DNA of 64,000 nt from Burkholderiales bacterium (GTDB lineage Bacteria; Pseudomonadota; Gammaproteobacteria; Burkholderiales; Burkholderiaceae_C): contig JAJUGJ010000008.1 in the NCBI GenBank assembly GCA_029268225.1, positions 1-64,000 on the forward strand. Direction: 5' to 3'. Positions 43,200-53,316 of this stretch are shown piece after piece. The notes beneath the pieces were generated by a model. It did no database searches and was not told the DNA's origin. It saw only the letters and a list, made by a program, of their open reading frames with translations. Made by a program: the position numbers and the translations under genes. Numbering within the stretch: position 1 is the stretch's first letter; every line of letters starts with the position of its first letter.

Positions 43200-43242
43200 G
43201 TGAAGAATCAATAAGCGACGTGAAACACGCCTGATTCTTCAC
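43200..43242. promoter_or_regulatory. Perfect 11-bp inverted repeat between fliK and fliL
   Basis: GTGAAGAATCA (43200-43210) and TGATTCTTCAC (43232-43242) enclose 21 bases, in the 138-bp gap after the fliK stop. No T-run follows on either side, so it is more likely an mRNA-processing or stabilising hairpin or an operator than a plain terminator. Confidence 0.6.
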
Positions 43243-43257
43243 CGAGGCGTCACCGCC

Positions 43258-44634
43258 TCAAGCGTAGAGGTCCAGTCCACCCGGTCGCCCGGCACGCGGG
43301 GCTCTCACCTCACGCATACCAGACCCATCCCCCTCTTCGCCCGCCCCAGCAGAGGCAGACGATCCGGCAGACACGCCACGTGCCCCATCAGACGGGGCGG
43401 ACTGTTGCCCAAATGACTGCTGCGCGGTCTGGGATGAGACCCCACCGCCCGTCAGATTCAGACCCACATCGCTCAAGGCCGACGACAGCGCAGACATGCT
43501 GGCTTCGATGGCTTTTCTCGTTTCAACTGCCGCAGCAGCGAAATCGACCTGTGCCGATTGTCCCTCAAGTGCGATCTTCACCTGAATGGGTCCCATGTCC
43601 GCTGGGTTGAGATGCAACTCGGCGGTCATCGGGCCATCGGTGCGGGCAGTGTTCACCCACAGGCTGACCTTCTCGGCCAAGGCTTGGCCGAAATCAGCAT
43701 GCCCCAAAGGCGTGGGCAAGGTGGCAGACTCATGACGAACCGGCGCTGCCGAGGGCAAACCACCTGGGCGGACGTTCACCCCGGCACTCAAACCTGCCAG
43801 GGGTGTCGCTTCGCTGCGAGAAAGTTCGGCACCCAAATCGCCCGAACCTGCGCGCCCCAACAAGCCCTCCAACTGCAACCCCGCCAAAGTGGTGGTTTGC
43901 TGCCACTGTGTCAGGTCCAGGGCCACAGCCCCCGGGTCCGCCTCCACCCCTGCCGCCTCCTGAGCCAGCGTGTCTGCATCCGTGGCCAGCAGTTCGGTCA
44001 CATGCCCCTCGTCCTGAGGCAAATCCTCCGCTCCGGCGGCAAGCGCCTCGGCGCCGGTCACCGTGTCGGGCTTGGCCTCCGCGGGCAAACCGGCCAGCCA
44101 GGCCATCATGCTCACCGAATCGGCAACTGGCTTCACGTCCTCCGCGGGCCCTTCTTTGACTTCCCCCTCCACACGTCCAGACTCAGTGGCAGCGCGTGCC
44201 TCCCCCCCGTCGGACACAGAACCAGCGCGAGCGCCGCGCTCCACACCACGCTCGGACTTGACGGGCGACGACGTCCTGGCGGGCTCGCTCGGCACCGATT
44301 CAGGCTGCACAGGAGTCTTCTGAGTGGCCAAAGCCTGCTGACGCACACGCGCCAGCGCTTGCTCATTGGCACGTGCTGCGGCCTGGGCTCGGGCCGCTGG
44401 ATCTTGTGAGGCAGGCTGACGCGGAGCGGCCTTCGGGGTTGTCGCCTGAGATGGCGTTGGCGGCGACTGCCATGCTTGCCCCTGCTGGTTCATCAGACTG
44501 GCGAAACTCTGGGGGGCTGCCGGCCCCTCTGCGCCACGCACCTGAGCCTGCAAACGGGCCAGCATCTCGCCGGCGCCAGAAACAGCCCCTTGAGACGACA
44601 CAGTGGATGTGGATGACTTGATCGGTGTGCTCAT
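43258..44634 (-). CDS. fliK: Flagellar hook-length control protein FliK
   Basis: 458 residues from the ATG at 44634 (an upstream in-frame extension is low-complexity and has no ribosome site). It is a long, Ala/Gln/Ser/Pro-rich disordered ruler up to about residue 320, then the FliK C-terminal domain with LRLNPADMGPIQVKIALEG-type text (here AELHLNPADMGPIQVKIALEGQSAQVDF). It ends with a Ser/Gly/Ala-rich tail. FliK measures hook length and switches export specificity through FlhB. Variable length is normal for this protein. Confidence 0.93.
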   Translation of the reverse strand: MSTPIKSSTSTVSSQGAVSGAGEMLARLQAQVRGAEGPAAPQSFASLMNQQGQAWQSPPTPSQATTPKAAPRQPASQDPAARAQAAARANEQALARVRQQALATQKTPVQPESVPSEPARTSSPVKSERGVERGARAGSVSDGGEARAATESGRVEGEVKEGPAEDVKPVADSVSMMAWLAGLPAEAKPDTVTGAEALAAGAEDLPQDEGHVTELLATDADTLAQEAAGVEADPGAVALDLTQWQQTTTLAGLQLEGLLGRAGSGDLGAELSRSEATPLAGLSAGVNVRPGGLPSAAPVRHESATLPTPLGHADFGQALAEKVSLWVNTARTDGPMTAELHLNPADMGPIQVKIALEGQSAQVDFAAAAVETRKAIEASMSALSSALSDVGLNLTGGGVSSQTAQQSFGQQSAPSDGARGVSAGSSASAGAGEEGDGSGMREVRAPRAGRPGGLDLYA

Positions 44635-44644
44635 GTCAGGATCC

Positions 44645-45127
44645 TCACAGGGTGGTGCTGGCCATGGGGTTGCCGCCGCCGGGCATCGAGGCGGAAAGGC
44701 GCGCGGCACGCGAGGCCATCTCGTCCGTTGCCTTCTGCTCTTGCCGATCCTGTCGGACGCGTTGTTCCAACAAACGCTTGTCAATCAACTTGGATACCGC
44801 TGCCACGCGACGTTCGCGCTCCACCAACTCCAATCGGCTGCGCTCCATCAAGGCCTGCGCCTGCGCCACCTGCTGGTCTTGTGCCCCCACGGCATCCCCG
44901 AGACGCTGCATGAAATCCTGGTAACAACGCACGATTTCCATGCCGCCAGACTGACGAAATTGCGCCTGCCAGCGATTTTGATAATCACGACGCCAGTCGG
45001 CGAGCGACTGCGCCTGCTGGCGCGCCGCCTCGTAGGCCTTGCGTCGCGCCTCGTGCGCCGCGACAGCCTCGTCGCGGGCCTTCTCTGCGGCCTCCAGCAC
45101 GATCAGCAGCGATTGCGTGGCACTCAT
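44645..45127 (-). CDS. fliJ: Flagellar export protein FliJ
   Basis: 160 residues from the ATG at 45127, behind CAGGAGACAGG. Almost entirely coiled coil (ARDEAVAAHEARRKAYEAAR, ERERRVAAVSKLIDKRLLEQRV) with the LADWRRDYQNRWQAQFRQSGG patch seen in beta-proteobacterial FliJ. It forms the central stalk of the FliI hexamer, like F1 gamma. It follows fliI after a 41-bp gap that contains a hairpin. Confidence 0.9.
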   Translation of the reverse strand: MSATQSLLIVLEAAEKARDEAVAAHEARRKAYEAARQQAQSLADWRRDYQNRWQAQFRQSGGMEIVRCYQDFMQRLGDAVGAQDQQVAQAQALMERSRLELVERERRVAAVSKLIDKRLLEQRVRQDRQEQKATDEMASRAARLSASMPGGGNPMASTTL

Positions 45128-45140
45128 GAACCTGTCTCCT

Positions 45141-45155
45141 GCCCCCATCGGGGGC
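45141..45155. promoter_or_regulatory. Small hairpin before the fliJ ribosome site
   Basis: GCCCCC-ATC-GGGGGC, followed by TTTTC on the plus strand. On the minus-strand flagellar mRNA it lies between the fliI stop and the AGGAG site of fliJ, so it could influence fliJ translation. The T-run faces the other direction, so it is not a terminator for this operon. Confidence 0.4.
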
Positions 45156-45168
45156 TTTTCTCAGCCTA

Positions 45169-46590
45169 TCACTGCGCGACGATCTGGTGAAGGGCATCCA
45201 CACTGTCAGGCATGTATGCCGGTGTGTGCATGCCCTGCTGAAGCATCCTCACCATTGCAGGGTGAGCTCGCACAGCCAGATCCAGATCGTGGTCGTGACC
45301 AGGCACATAGGCGCCCAACTGAATCAGATCACGGGCTTTGCTGTACTTGGACCACAACTGGCGGAATCGCCGCGCATCGTCGATATGTTGAGGCTCTGCG
45401 ACATTGGTCATCACCCGAGAAGCGGACCTTTCTATGTCAATTGCCGGAAAATGTCCGGATTCCGCAAGTTCTCGGGACAAAACAATGTGCCCATCCAGGA
45501 TGGCGCGGGCAGCATCGGCAATCGGATCTTGCTGGTCGTCTCCCTCGGACAGCACGGTATAGAAAGCCGTGATCGAACCGTGGCCATTCAAACCGTTGCC
45601 GCTGCGCTCCACCAATTGAGGCAGCTTGGCAAAGCACGAAGGCGGGTAGCCCTTCGTGGCGGGAGGCTCGCCGATTGCCAGGGCAATTTCACGCTGTGCC
45701 ATCGCATACCGCGTGAGTGAATCCATCAGCAACAGCACATGCAATCCCTGATCACGGAAATGTTCCGCGATGGCCGTCGCATAGTTGGCGCCCTGCATCC
45801 GCGTCAAAGGGGGGGCGTCCGCGGGTGCTGCCACCACCACGGAGCGGGCCAACCCCTCCTCCCCCAGGATGTCCTCAATGAACTCCTTGACTTCGCGGCC
45901 ACGCTCACCAATCAAACCCACCACGATGACATCGGCCTGGGTGTAACGGGCCATCATCCCCAGCAACACGCTCTTGCCCACCCCCGAGCCCGCGAACAGG
46001 CCCAAACGCTGCCCACGTCCGACCGTGAGCATCGCATTGATCGCACGCACCCCAGTATCGAGAGACTGACGCACGGGATCCCGGTCCATGGCATTGATGG
46101 CGCGCCGCACGAGCGGCTCACTGCGCACATCCTGCAGGGGACCTTTGCGGTCCATCGGCTCCCCTTGGGCATTGACCACGCGCCCCAGCAGGCCAGTACC
46201 AATCGGCATGTGGCGCGTGCGGTCTTCACTGCGCCGCCAAGGGTGGTTCACCCGTCCCAAAACCGGCGGATTCACAGGGGTACTCACCGGCACCACCCTT
46301 GCCCCACTCGCCAGACCATGCACCTCGGCGGTGGGCATCAGATAAGCGCGGTCACCGGCAAAGCCCACCACCTCGGCCAGCACGGGCGTCTTCTCCAGGC
46401 GGCTTTCCGAATGGATCTCACAGACGGCCCCCACCGGCAAACGCAAACCTGCGGCCTCCAGAACCAATCCAGCCACCCGAACCAGTTTTCCCTGACTCTC
46501 CAAAGGCATGGGCGTCGCCGCACACCGGTCCAGATCATCCAGATACCGGTTCCAGCTATCGAGCAGCGAACTCTTGGCCCGAGCGTTCAT
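45169..46590 (-). CDS. fliI: Flagellum-specific ATPase FliI
   Basis: 473 residues. Walker [21 protein letters not shown] (around residue 190) and Walker [35 protein letters not shown] are the FliI/type III ATPase signatures. The LPVGAVCEI and [19 protein letters not shown] segments belong to the N-terminal barrel. It energises substrate unloading at the export gate. The start overlaps the fliH stop (ATGA). Confidence 0.97.
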   Translation of the reverse strand: MNARAKSSLLDSWNRYLDDLDRCAATPMPLESQGKLVRVAGLVLEAAGLRLPVGAVCEIHSESRLEKTPVLAEVVGFAGDRAYLMPTAEVHGLASGARVVPVSTPVNPPVLGRVNHPWRRSEDRTRHMPIGTGLLGRVVNAQGEPMDRKGPLQDVRSEPLVRRAINAMDRDPVRQSLDTGVRAINAMLTVGRGQRLGLFAGSGVGKSVLLGMMARYTQADVIVVGLIGERGREVKEFIEDILGEEGLARSVVVAAPADAPPLTRMQGANYATAIAEHFRDQGLHVLLLMDSLTRYAMAQREIALAIGEPPATKGYPPSCFAKLPQLVERSGNGLNGHGSITAFYTVLSEGDDQQDPIADAARAILDGHIVLSRELAESGHFPAIDIERSASRVMTNVAEPQHIDDARRFRQLWSKYSKARDLIQLGAYVPGHDHDLDLAVRAHPAMVRMLQQGMHTPAYMPDSVDALHQIVAQ

Positions 46591-47639
46591 ACCGAGCCTG
46601 CATCATCCTGGGGTGACGCGTGTGAATCCCACTCGCCTCGCACCCCTTCATCAAGCCGACTCGGCTGACGCGCTGTCGGCACGCGACTCTCATGTCCACC
46701 TTGCCAAGGCGCCTGATGCCCCATGGCGCCCGCAGCACGCTCCCAGCGTGACTCGACCGTGGCATCCACCAAGGCAATGTCGGAGTCGACCAGACACCCC
46801 CCCCGTGTGATCGAGGTGTCTGCCACCAAGCGTGCACCACGCGATTGCAAGAGCTCAGCCAGCTGACCGTGCACCAGCGCATGGTCCTCCGGATGCAAGC
46901 GCAGCACAATCTGGCGAGCCGAACTCAACAGCGCCGACAACGCTTGCTCGGCCACGTCCACCACCAATTCCGGGCGATCAATCAACTCACTGCGGACCAC
47001 CTGGCGCGCCAGCTCCAAGGAGACCCCTGCCACGCGGCCGGCCAGTTGCTGCTCCAGGGCATCCAGGCGCTGTTGCATGGACTCGACCAATGCACCGACC
47101 TGCTCGTTCATGTAGTGAGCCATCTGCTCGGCTTGAGCCTGCTTGTAGCTCTCCAGCGCGGCCAAACCGTTGCGGTAACCATCCTGATAACCGCTCTGCC
47201 GCGCCGCCTCCACCATGGCCTCCACATCCGGAGCTGACTGCGCCGCCTGCGCAGCCGCGCGGGCTGCAGCTTCAGCCTGCGCCTGGGCTTCGGCTTCAGC
47301 CTGCCCTGGCACACCTCCCACGATGGGACGCCAATTGGGCGGACGCGGCGCTTGGCCACTCGACTGACCAGCTTGGCCCATCGGTGGGGGCTGTTTGGGC
47401 TTGCCTGCCCCCTGCGCCCCTTGCCCCGACTTCATGGCAGGGCGGATCTCGGCTGCCGCGCGCTCTGCCAAGGTAGGCTTGCGCACCCCACCCTCGTCGG
47501 TTGCTGCGGCTGGTGCCGGTTGCTCGAATGTTTCAGGATGCCACGCGGCAAAAGAGCCCAGTTCCTCGCGAGGAATGAACCGAGCGTAGGGGTTGGATGA
47601 CCCACCTCCGCCCGGCTGTCCCGGCTTAGACGTACTCAT
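46587..47639 (-). CDS. fliH: Flagellar assembly protein FliH
   Basis: 350 residues from the ATG at 47639, which lies within the last codons of fliG (14-bp overlap). N-terminal [21 protein letters not shown], a long Ala/Gln/Glu-rich coiled region, then the C-terminal stator-like domain ([46 protein letters not shown] in variant form, and [21 protein letters not shown]). It escorts and inhibits FliI and tethers it to FliN. Longer than the enteric form (235 residues) because of the disordered N-terminus. Confidence 0.93.
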   Translation of the reverse strand: MSTSKPGQPGGGGSSNPYARFIPREELGSFAAWHPETFEQPAPAAATDEGGVRKPTLAERAAAEIRPAMKSGQGAQGAGKPKQPPPMGQAGQSSGQAPRPPNWRPIVGGVPGQAEAEAQAQAEAAARAAAQAAQSAPDVEAMVEAARQSGYQDGYRNGLAALESYKQAQAEQMAHYMNEQVGALVESMQQRLDALEQQLAGRVAGVSLELARQVVRSELIDRPELVVDVAEQALSALLSSARQIVLRLHPEDHALVHGQLAELLQSRGARLVADTSITRGGCLVDSDIALVDATVESRWERAAGAMGHQAPWQGGHESRVPTARQPSRLDEGVRGEWDSHASPQDDAGSV

Positions 47640-48621
47640 CGTCGCCTCCGCCACCCAGGACGATCTGGCCTTCGTCGGACAGACGACGCACGATCTTCAG
47701 CAATTCCTTCTGCTCGGCCTCAACCTCGGACAGCTTCACCGGGCCACGCGACTCCAAATCCTCACGCAACGTTTCGGCCGCACGGCTGGACATGTTCTTG
47801 AAAACCTTGTCCCGGATCTCGGGCGATGCCCCCTTGAGGGCGATGATGAGCGACTCAGTCTGCACTTCCTTGAGCAGAGACTGGAAGCCCTTGTCGTCCA
47901 GTTTGATCAGGTCATCGAAGGTGAACATGTTGTCCATGATCCGCTGCGCCAGATCCCCATCGGCTTCACGGATGTAGTCCAGCACGGAAGTCTCGATGCT
48001 CGAGCCCATCATGTTGATGATCTCCGCAGCGGGCTTGACCCCACCCAGCGACGACTTGCGAACCTGTTGACCACCGGCCAGCACCTTCGACAGCACCTCA
48101 TTGAGGTCCTTCAACGCGGAAGGCTGAATGCCGTCGAGCGTGGCAATGCGCACCATCACTTCGTTGCGCTGCCGTTCAGGGAAGCATTTCAGAACGGACG
48201 ATGACTGATCCGGGTCCAAATGCACCAAGATCGCCGCGACGATCTGCGGGTGCTCATTGCGCAACAACTCCGCCACCGAGCCAGGGTCCATCCACTTCAG
48301 GCTTTCGATGCCCGTGATGTCACTGCCTTGGATGATGCGATCGATCAGCAGGTTTGCCTTGTCGTCCCCCAAGGCCTTGCGCAACACCGCCTTTATGTAC
48401 TCATCGTTGTCGGCCACCAGCACACCCATGTCGGTGGACTCCTGGGCGAACCGGTCCAGGACATTGCCGATGCGCTCCTTCGTCACCGAACGCATGCGAG
48501 CAATCGCCTCACCCAGGTGCTGAACCTCTTTGGGTTCCAGATGCTTGAAGACCTCGGCGGCCTCCTCCTCCCCCATCGACATCAGCAGGATGGCTGCATC
48601 TTCCACACCTTTTTCATCCAT
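47626..48621 (-). CDS. fliG: Flagellar motor switch protein FliG
   Basis: 331 residues. The N-terminal domain (DAAILLMSMGEEEAAEVFKHLEPKEVQ) binds FliF. The middle has the EHPQ motif (LRNEHPQIVAAILVHL). The C-terminal torque domain includes LIKLDDKGFQSLLKEV and RDKVFKNMSSRAAETLREDLESRGPVKLSEVE with the conserved charged residues. It converts stator work into rotation. fliF ends 15 bp upstream. Confidence 0.97.
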   Translation of the reverse strand: MDEKGVEDAAILLMSMGEEEAAEVFKHLEPKEVQHLGEAIARMRSVTKERIGNVLDRFAQESTDMGVLVADNDEYIKAVLRKALGDDKANLLIDRIIQGSDITGIESLKWMDPGSVAELLRNEHPQIVAAILVHLDPDQSSSVLKCFPERQRNEVMVRIATLDGIQPSALKDLNEVLSKVLAGGQQVRKSSLGGVKPAAEIINMMGSSIETSVLDYIREADGDLAQRIMDNMFTFDDLIKLDDKGFQSLLKEVQTESLIIALKGASPEIRDKVFKNMSSRAAETLREDLESRGPVKLSEVEAEQKELLKIVRRLSDEGQIVLGGGGDDEYV

Positions 48622-48636
48622 CGCGCGCGTCCTCGC

Positions 48637-50370
48637 TCAATTGTTCATCCAGCCGCGCACCACCTGTGCCATTGCCTGCGGATTGCCACGAGCCAGGGCA
48701 CGCGCCGATTCCAGTCGACGATCCACCCCGGGCGGCTCCAGCGCGGCCAGTGCCTGACCATCAGGCCCCAGCGCCACGCCACTTCCGGGCAAGGCCGGCA
48801 ATTCCTGAACGTCGTCGACGACAGCGCTGAGCTTACCCTGTTCTGCGCCCTCGGGTGGCACAGGCTGCGCTGCCTTGATGGCGGGGCGAATCGCCCCGAA
48901 CACCACAATCAAAGCCGCCAAGGTCAGTGCTGCGGGCACGGCCAGTGTGCGAATCAGGTCAACAGTCTCCGGCTGCTGCCACAGGGGCGTGTCCACCGGC
49001 TCCTCCTTCACCACCTGGAAGGGCGTGTTCACCACCTTGATCGAGTCACCGCGCCGCTCATCCACACCAATGGCTTCGCGCACCAGCGCTGTGAGCTTCT
49101 CCAATTCCTCGTCGGGGATGGGTTGCGTGGTCGTCTTGCCTTTGGCATCCGTGATCGTGCGATGGTTCAACACCACCGCGGCATTCAAACGCTTGATGTT
49201 GCCCGTGGCGCTGCGCGTCACCCGCACCGTCTTGTCCACTTCGTAGTTCGTCACCGCCTCACGCCGGCCATTGGTCAGGGCACTGCCGTTGGGCTGTGCC
49301 GCCTGCAGAGGGGCTGCTGCGCCGTTGATGGGAGCAGTCGCCGGCACGGGTGGCTGATTGGTCGTTGCGCCCGGCACGCCCGCCGGCGTGGCACCGGCAC
49401 TGCCAGACTGCTCACTGGTCTGCTGACTGCGGACGGTGACCTGCGCGTCTGCGCCCTGATTGGGCTTGTACTCCTCCGCCGTGGACTCTGTTTGCGAAAA
49501 GTCCAACTCAGCTGTCACCTGCGCGCGCAAGTTCTCCTTGCCCACCACCGGCTCCAGAATGTCGCGGATGCGCTGGGCAAAGTTGGCCTCAATCTGGCGA
49601 ACGTACTGCAGTTGCTGCGCATCCAGACCGGCGTGGTCTACCCCCTCCTGCGGCCCCGACAGCAACGCACCCGTCTGGTCCACGATGCTCACGGCCTTGG
49701 GTGACATCTCGGGGACACTCGAAGACACCAGGTGCACGATGCCGGCGATCTGCCCGCGGTCCAAGGTGCGGCCACTGAAAAGCGTCAGCACCACCGACGC
49801 CGAGGGCTTTTGCTGCTCACGGAAAAAGCCATTCTGGTTCGGCAATGCCAGGTGCACCCGGGCACTCTGCACACTCGACAAAGCCTGGATCGAGCGCACC
49901 AACTCGCCCTCCAGACCTCGCTGAAAGTTCAGCCGCTCCTGAAACTGAGTGGTGCCGAACTTCTGGTTCTCCATCAACTCGAACCCAACCACCGAGCCCT
50001 TGGGCAGGCCCGCTGACGCAAGCTTCAAGCGCACGTCGTGCACCTTGTCGGCCGGCACCAGGATCGCAGCGCCCCCATCTGCATGCTTGTAAGGCACCTG
50101 CATCTGCTGCAACTGGGCCAAGATGGCCCCCCCGTCCTTGTCGGACAGGTTTGTGTACAGCACGCGGTAATCGCCCTCGCGCCCCCACAACATCATCGCC
50201 ACAAAAATCGCAACGATGGCGGCAATCCCACCGCCCAGCATCAGCTTGCGCTGCACAGGCAAAGCCATCACCCGCTGGGCAAAGCCGGGCGGCTGGGACG
50301 CGCTGGCCTCAATCACCTGACTCGGTGACAGTGGCGCAACGGACTGAGGGTTGGCAACAGAGACTTCCAT
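48637..50370 (-). CDS. fliF: Flagellar MS-ring protein FliF
   Basis: 577 residues from the ATG at 50370 (MEVSVANPQ; a longer in-frame start lacks support). A first membrane helix (LMLGGGIAAIVAIFVAMMLW, about 45-64) is followed by the ring-building motifs YRVLYTNLSDKDGGAIL, GSVVGFELMENQKFGTTQFQERLNFQRGLEGEL and VQSARVHLALP, then a variable loop with Ala/Pro-rich text, a second helix (LAVPAALTLAALIVVF) and the C-terminal FliG-binding helix. First gene of the minus-strand flagellar transcript. Confidence 0.97.
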   Translation of the reverse strand: MEVSVANPQSVAPLSPSQVIEASASQPPGFAQRVMALPVQRKLMLGGGIAAIVAIFVAMMLWGREGDYRVLYTNLSDKDGGAILAQLQQMQVPYKHADGGAAILVPADKVHDVRLKLASAGLPKGSVVGFELMENQKFGTTQFQERLNFQRGLEGELVRSIQALSSVQSARVHLALPNQNGFFREQQKPSASVVLTLFSGRTLDRGQIAGIVHLVSSSVPEMSPKAVSIVDQTGALLSGPQEGVDHAGLDAQQLQYVRQIEANFAQRIRDILEPVVGKENLRAQVTAELDFSQTESTAEEYKPNQGADAQVTVRSQQTSEQSGSAGATPAGVPGATTNQPPVPATAPINGAAAPLQAAQPNGSALTNGRREAVTNYEVDKTVRVTRSATGNIKRLNAAVVLNHRTITDAKGKTTTQPIPDEELEKLTALVREAIGVDERRGDSIKVVNTPFQVVKEEPVDTPLWQQPETVDLIRTLAVPAALTLAALIVVFGAIRPAIKAAQPVPPEGAEQGKLSAVVDDVQELPALPGSGVALGPDGQALAALEPPGVDRRLESARALARGNPQAMAQVVRGWMNN

Positions 50371-50579
50371 GGGGCGACATGATGCATGGGATTGCGCACC
50401 GAACCGACTCGGCACCTCAACCCACCTTGACTGATGCTGATTATTGAGACTTCCGAGACCCCCCTTACCCGAAACAGCGCCCGATTTGTCAACTTCTTCA
50501 GCGCATCAGCCTCCGAACGCATGATTACAGTGCGAAGTGTGGTGGTCGACACCACGCCTCAGTTGGCATCCCCCACATC
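50371..50579. promoter_or_regulatory. Divergent fliF/fliE intergenic region with inverted repeat
   Basis: 209 bp between two divergent flagellar genes, so it should hold both promoters. An inverted repeat GTGGTG-GTCGA-CACCAC at 50539-50555 lies 25 bp before the fliE start. I see no clear sigma-54 or sigma-28 hexamers that I would defend. Confidence 0.45.
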
Positions 50580-50930
50580 ATGGACCTCAAACTCAAACCC
50601 TTCGACTTCGCTCAGGCCGCCGCCAAAGCCGGCATGGCCGACGTCGCACGCCGGGTCGAGGCCAACACACGCCTCGGGAGCACGGCAGACACTGCCGCAG
50701 TCGAGAAACCCAGCTTTCAGAATGCCTTCACCGGCGCGCTGAACTCCATCAGCCGGGCGCAAGCAACTGCCTCCACCATGCAGCGCGAAGTTCAGTTTGA
50801 CAACCCCACCGTCAGCCTGGAAGAAACCATGATCGCGATGCAAAAGGCACAACTGGGTTTCCAGTCCGCCGTTCAGGTGCGCAACAAGCTCGTTCAGGCG
50901 TATACCGATATCATGAACATGCAGGTTTGA
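50580..50930 (+). CDS. fliE: Flagellar hook-basal body protein FliE
   Basis: 116 residues, typical. The C-terminal ISRAQATASTMQREVQFDNP with VSLEETMIAMQKAQLGFQSAVQVRNKLVQAYTDIMNMQV matches the FliE rod-adaptor helices. It connects the MS ring and export gate to the rod. Divergent from fliF, so it is expressed separately, unlike enteric fliE which is also monocistronic. 22 bp before the MFS transporter start. Confidence 0.96.
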   Translation: MDLKLKPFDFAQAAAKAGMADVARRVEANTRLGSTADTAAVEKPSFQNAFTGALNSISRAQATASTMQREVQFDNPTVSLEETMIAMQKAQLGFQSAVQVRNKLVQAYTDIMNMQV

Positions 50931-50952
50931 GCCCCACGCTCCCCTGCCTGTC

Positions 50953-52173
50953 ATGACCACCTCCTCCCGCCCCCTGCCGCTGGTGCAACTCCTGCTCTGC
51001 GGAGCCCTCGTTGTCACCCTTTCCATGGGCATTCGCCACGCGTTTGGCCTGTGGTTGCAACCCATCACGCAGGCGCATGGCTGGAGCCGCGAGCATTTCT
51101 CTCTCGCTCTCGCGCTCCAGAACTTGGTCTGGGGTGCGGCTGGCCCGTTTGTGGGCTGGTGGGCCGACCGAAGCGGTGCATTCAAAGTACTGTGGGCAGG
51201 CGGCATCCTGTATGCGTTGGGCCTGTTCGGCATGGCCACCACCACCGAGCACCTCCCCTTCTTGTTGACCACGGGCGTGACCATCGGTCTGGCACAGGCC
51301 TGCTGCACCTACTCTGTCATCTACGGCATCATTGGTCGCAACATCAGCGCCCAGCAACGATCCTGGGCCATGGGCATCACGGCAGCAGCAGGCTCTTTCG
51401 GCCAGTTCCTCATGGTGCCACTGGCCAGCACCCTCCTGCACCGAATGGACTGGTCTGCCGCGCTGCTGGCATTGGCCCTGTCGGCCTTGCTGATCGGACC
51501 CATCGCGTTCGGCTTGCGAGAGTCCCCTCAGGATGCCCCCCCGACAGGCAGCCCCGCACCTCAGTCGGCCTCGGCGGCCCTGCGCGATGCCTTGGGGCAC
51601 CGTGACTTCCTGCTCCTGACTGCGGGTTACTTTGTTTGCGGCTTTCAGGTTGCCTTCATCGGCATTCACCTACCAAGTTACCTCAAAGACCAGCAACTTG
51701 GCCCAGAAGTGGCCACAACCGCCCTGGCGCTCATTGGGCTTTTCAACGTCATTGGCACCTATGCTGCAGGCGCACTTGGCCAGCGTCTGCGCAAGAACTG
51801 GATCCTCTCAGGCATCTACCTGTCGCGCGCCCTGGTGATGATCGTTTTCATCAGCCTGCCACTGAGCCCCCTGAGCGTGGGCATTTTTGCGGCCGTGATG
51901 GGCACTTTGTGGCTCTCCACGGTCCCGCCCACCAACGCCGTGGTCGCACAAATGCATGGTGTACGCCACCTCTCCATGCTCGGCGGCATCGTGTTCTTCT
52001 CCCATCAGATTGGCTCTTTCATGGGCGTGTGGCTGGCCGGGCGGCTCTACGACGCCAGCGGCAGCTATGACGTGGTCTGGTGGCTCGCCATTGCCCTCGG
52101 CGTGATTGCCGGCGCCCTGAACCTGCCCATCCGCGAACACCGTGCCCCCGTGCCCCGCACGGTTGCACCCTGA
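50953..52173 (+). CDS. Major facilitator superfamily transporter (oxalate/formate-antiporter-like)
   Basis: 406 residues, 12 predicted helices. The N-terminal GIRHAFGLWLQPITQAHGWSREHFSLALALQN and WGAAGPFVGWWADRSGAFKVLWAGG (motif A type loop), QACCTYSVIYGIIGR, and the late VPPTNAVVAQMHG and LSMLGGIVFFSHQIGSFMGVWLAGRLYD are typical of the OFA/monocarboxylate-like MFS group common in Burkholderiales. Substrate unknown. The gene follows fliE closely but has no flagellar role that I know of. Confidence 0.85.
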   Translation: MTTSSRPLPLVQLLLCGALVVTLSMGIRHAFGLWLQPITQAHGWSREHFSLALALQNLVWGAAGPFVGWWADRSGAFKVLWAGGILYALGLFGMATTTEHLPFLLTTGVTIGLAQACCTYSVIYGIIGRNISAQQRSWAMGITAAAGSFGQFLMVPLASTLLHRMDWSAALLALALSALLIGPIAFGLRESPQDAPPTGSPAPQSASAALRDALGHRDFLLLTAGYFVCGFQVAFIGIHLPSYLKDQQLGPEVATTALALIGLFNVIGTYAAGALGQRLRKNWILSGIYLSRALVMIVFISLPLSPLSVGIFAAVMGTLWLSTVPPTNAVVAQMHGVRHLSMLGGIVFFSHQIGSFMGVWLAGRLYDASGSYDVVWWLAIALGVIAGALNLPIREHRAPVPRTVAP

Positions 52174-52178
52174 GCCTC

Positions 52179-52313
52179 ATGCCTGCGCCCCGCCGCGCCC
52201 TTGTCGCGCTGAGCTACCTCGCCGCCGCACTGGCGCTCGGCCTGGTGTTCTCGCTCTACTTTTCGCCGGACCTGGTCATCGATCTGGCTGGACGCCTATG
52301 GAGTTGCTTCTGA
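52179..52313 (+). CDS. Small single-helix membrane protein
   Basis: 44 residues, starting 5 bp after the transporter stop. MPAPRRALVALSYLAAALAL begins a long hydrophobic helix, followed by SPDLVIDLAGRLWSCF. The positive N-terminus and single helix predict an inner-membrane microprotein. No family recognised. Its tight linkage to the MFS gene suggests a small partner, which is inference. Confidence 0.6.
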   Translation: MPAPRRALVALSYLAAALALGLVFSLYFSPDLVIDLAGRLWSCF

Positions 52314-52376
52314 GCTCGCCAGCTGCCGATATCCATGCTTTCAGCCTATTAGAATGAACAAATAGAAGGAAACACC

Positions 52377-53258
52377 ATGAAACCCATTTTTGGCAGCATC
52401 GTCGCCCTGATCACCCCCCTGTTTGAAGACGGCAGCGTCGATTACGACACCCTGCGCAAACTGATCGACTGGCACATCGCTGAAGGTACCAACTGCATCG
52501 GCGTGGTCGGCACCACAGGCGAGTCCCCGACCGTGTCGGTGGAGGAGCACTGCGAGATCATCCGCATTGCGGTCGAGCAAGCTGCAGGCCGCGTGCCCAT
52601 CATGGCTGGCGCCGGCGCCAACTCCACCCGCGAAGCCATCGAACTGAGCCAATTCGCCAAGAAGGTTGGCGCAGACTGCACTTTGCAGGTCGTGCCTTAC
52701 TACAACAAGCCGACCCAGGAAGGCATCTACCAGCACTTCAAGGCCATCGTCGAAGCTGTGGACATCCCGGTGGTGCTCTACAACGTGCCCGGCCGCACGG
52801 TCGCCGACATGCTGCCCGAGACTGCCTTGCGCCTGGCCCAGTTGCCCGGCGTCATCGGCATCAAGGAAGCGACCGGTAACCTCGATCGCGCTGCCTGGCT
52901 GATCAAGCAGGCCCCGAAGGGCTTCTCCATCTTCTCAGGAGACGACCCCACAGCCGTGCACCTGATGACCATGGGCGGCCACGGCAACATCAGTGTCACC
53001 GCCAACGTCGCCCCGCGCGACATGGCCGAGCTGTGCAAGGCCGCCATGGCGCAGGACGCCAAGCGTGCCATCGAGTTGCACATGAAACTCCTGCCGCTGC
53101 ACAAGCAACTCTTCGTTGAACCCAACCCGATTCCAGTCAAGTGGGCCCTGGCTCACATGGGCAAAGCTGGCGGTGCCCTGCGCCTGCCTCTGACGCCCCT
53201 GTCTCCGGCATCGCAAGAGCTGGTCAAGGCTGCTTTGCACGAATCCGGGGTGCTGTAA
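52377..53258 (+). CDS. dapA: 4-hydroxy-tetrahydrodipicolinate synthase
   Basis: 293 residues. It condenses pyruvate with aspartate semialdehyde, the first committed step to lysine and meso-diaminopimelate. The Schiff-base lysine is K163 (GIKEATGN), the proton-relay Tyr is Y135 (VLYNVPGRT), and the pyruvate/aldehyde loop is GTTGESPT (45-52). The start has AGAAGGAAACACC just upstream. bamC follows after 58 bp, a conserved beta/gamma-proteobacterial pair. Confidence 0.97.
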   Translation: MKPIFGSIVALITPLFEDGSVDYDTLRKLIDWHIAEGTNCIGVVGTTGESPTVSVEEHCEIIRIAVEQAAGRVPIMAGAGANSTREAIELSQFAKKVGADCTLQVVPYYNKPTQEGIYQHFKAIVEAVDIPVVLYNVPGRTVADMLPETALRLAQLPGVIGIKEATGNLDRAAWLIKQAPKGFSIFSGDDPTAVHLMTMGGHGNISVTANVAPRDMAELCKAAMAQDAKRAIELHMKLLPLHKQLFVEPNPIPVKWALAHMGKAGGALRLPLTPLSPASQELVKAALHESGVL

Positions 53259-53316
53259 CCCCTCCGATCCTGACCCTCTCCCGACACGCAGGCGTCGGGA
53301 TCTGACTTCCAAGCAC

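Noticed and set aside
45141-45160. Transcription terminator between fliI and fliJ
   Set aside because: The T-run is on the strand opposite to the flagellar transcript.
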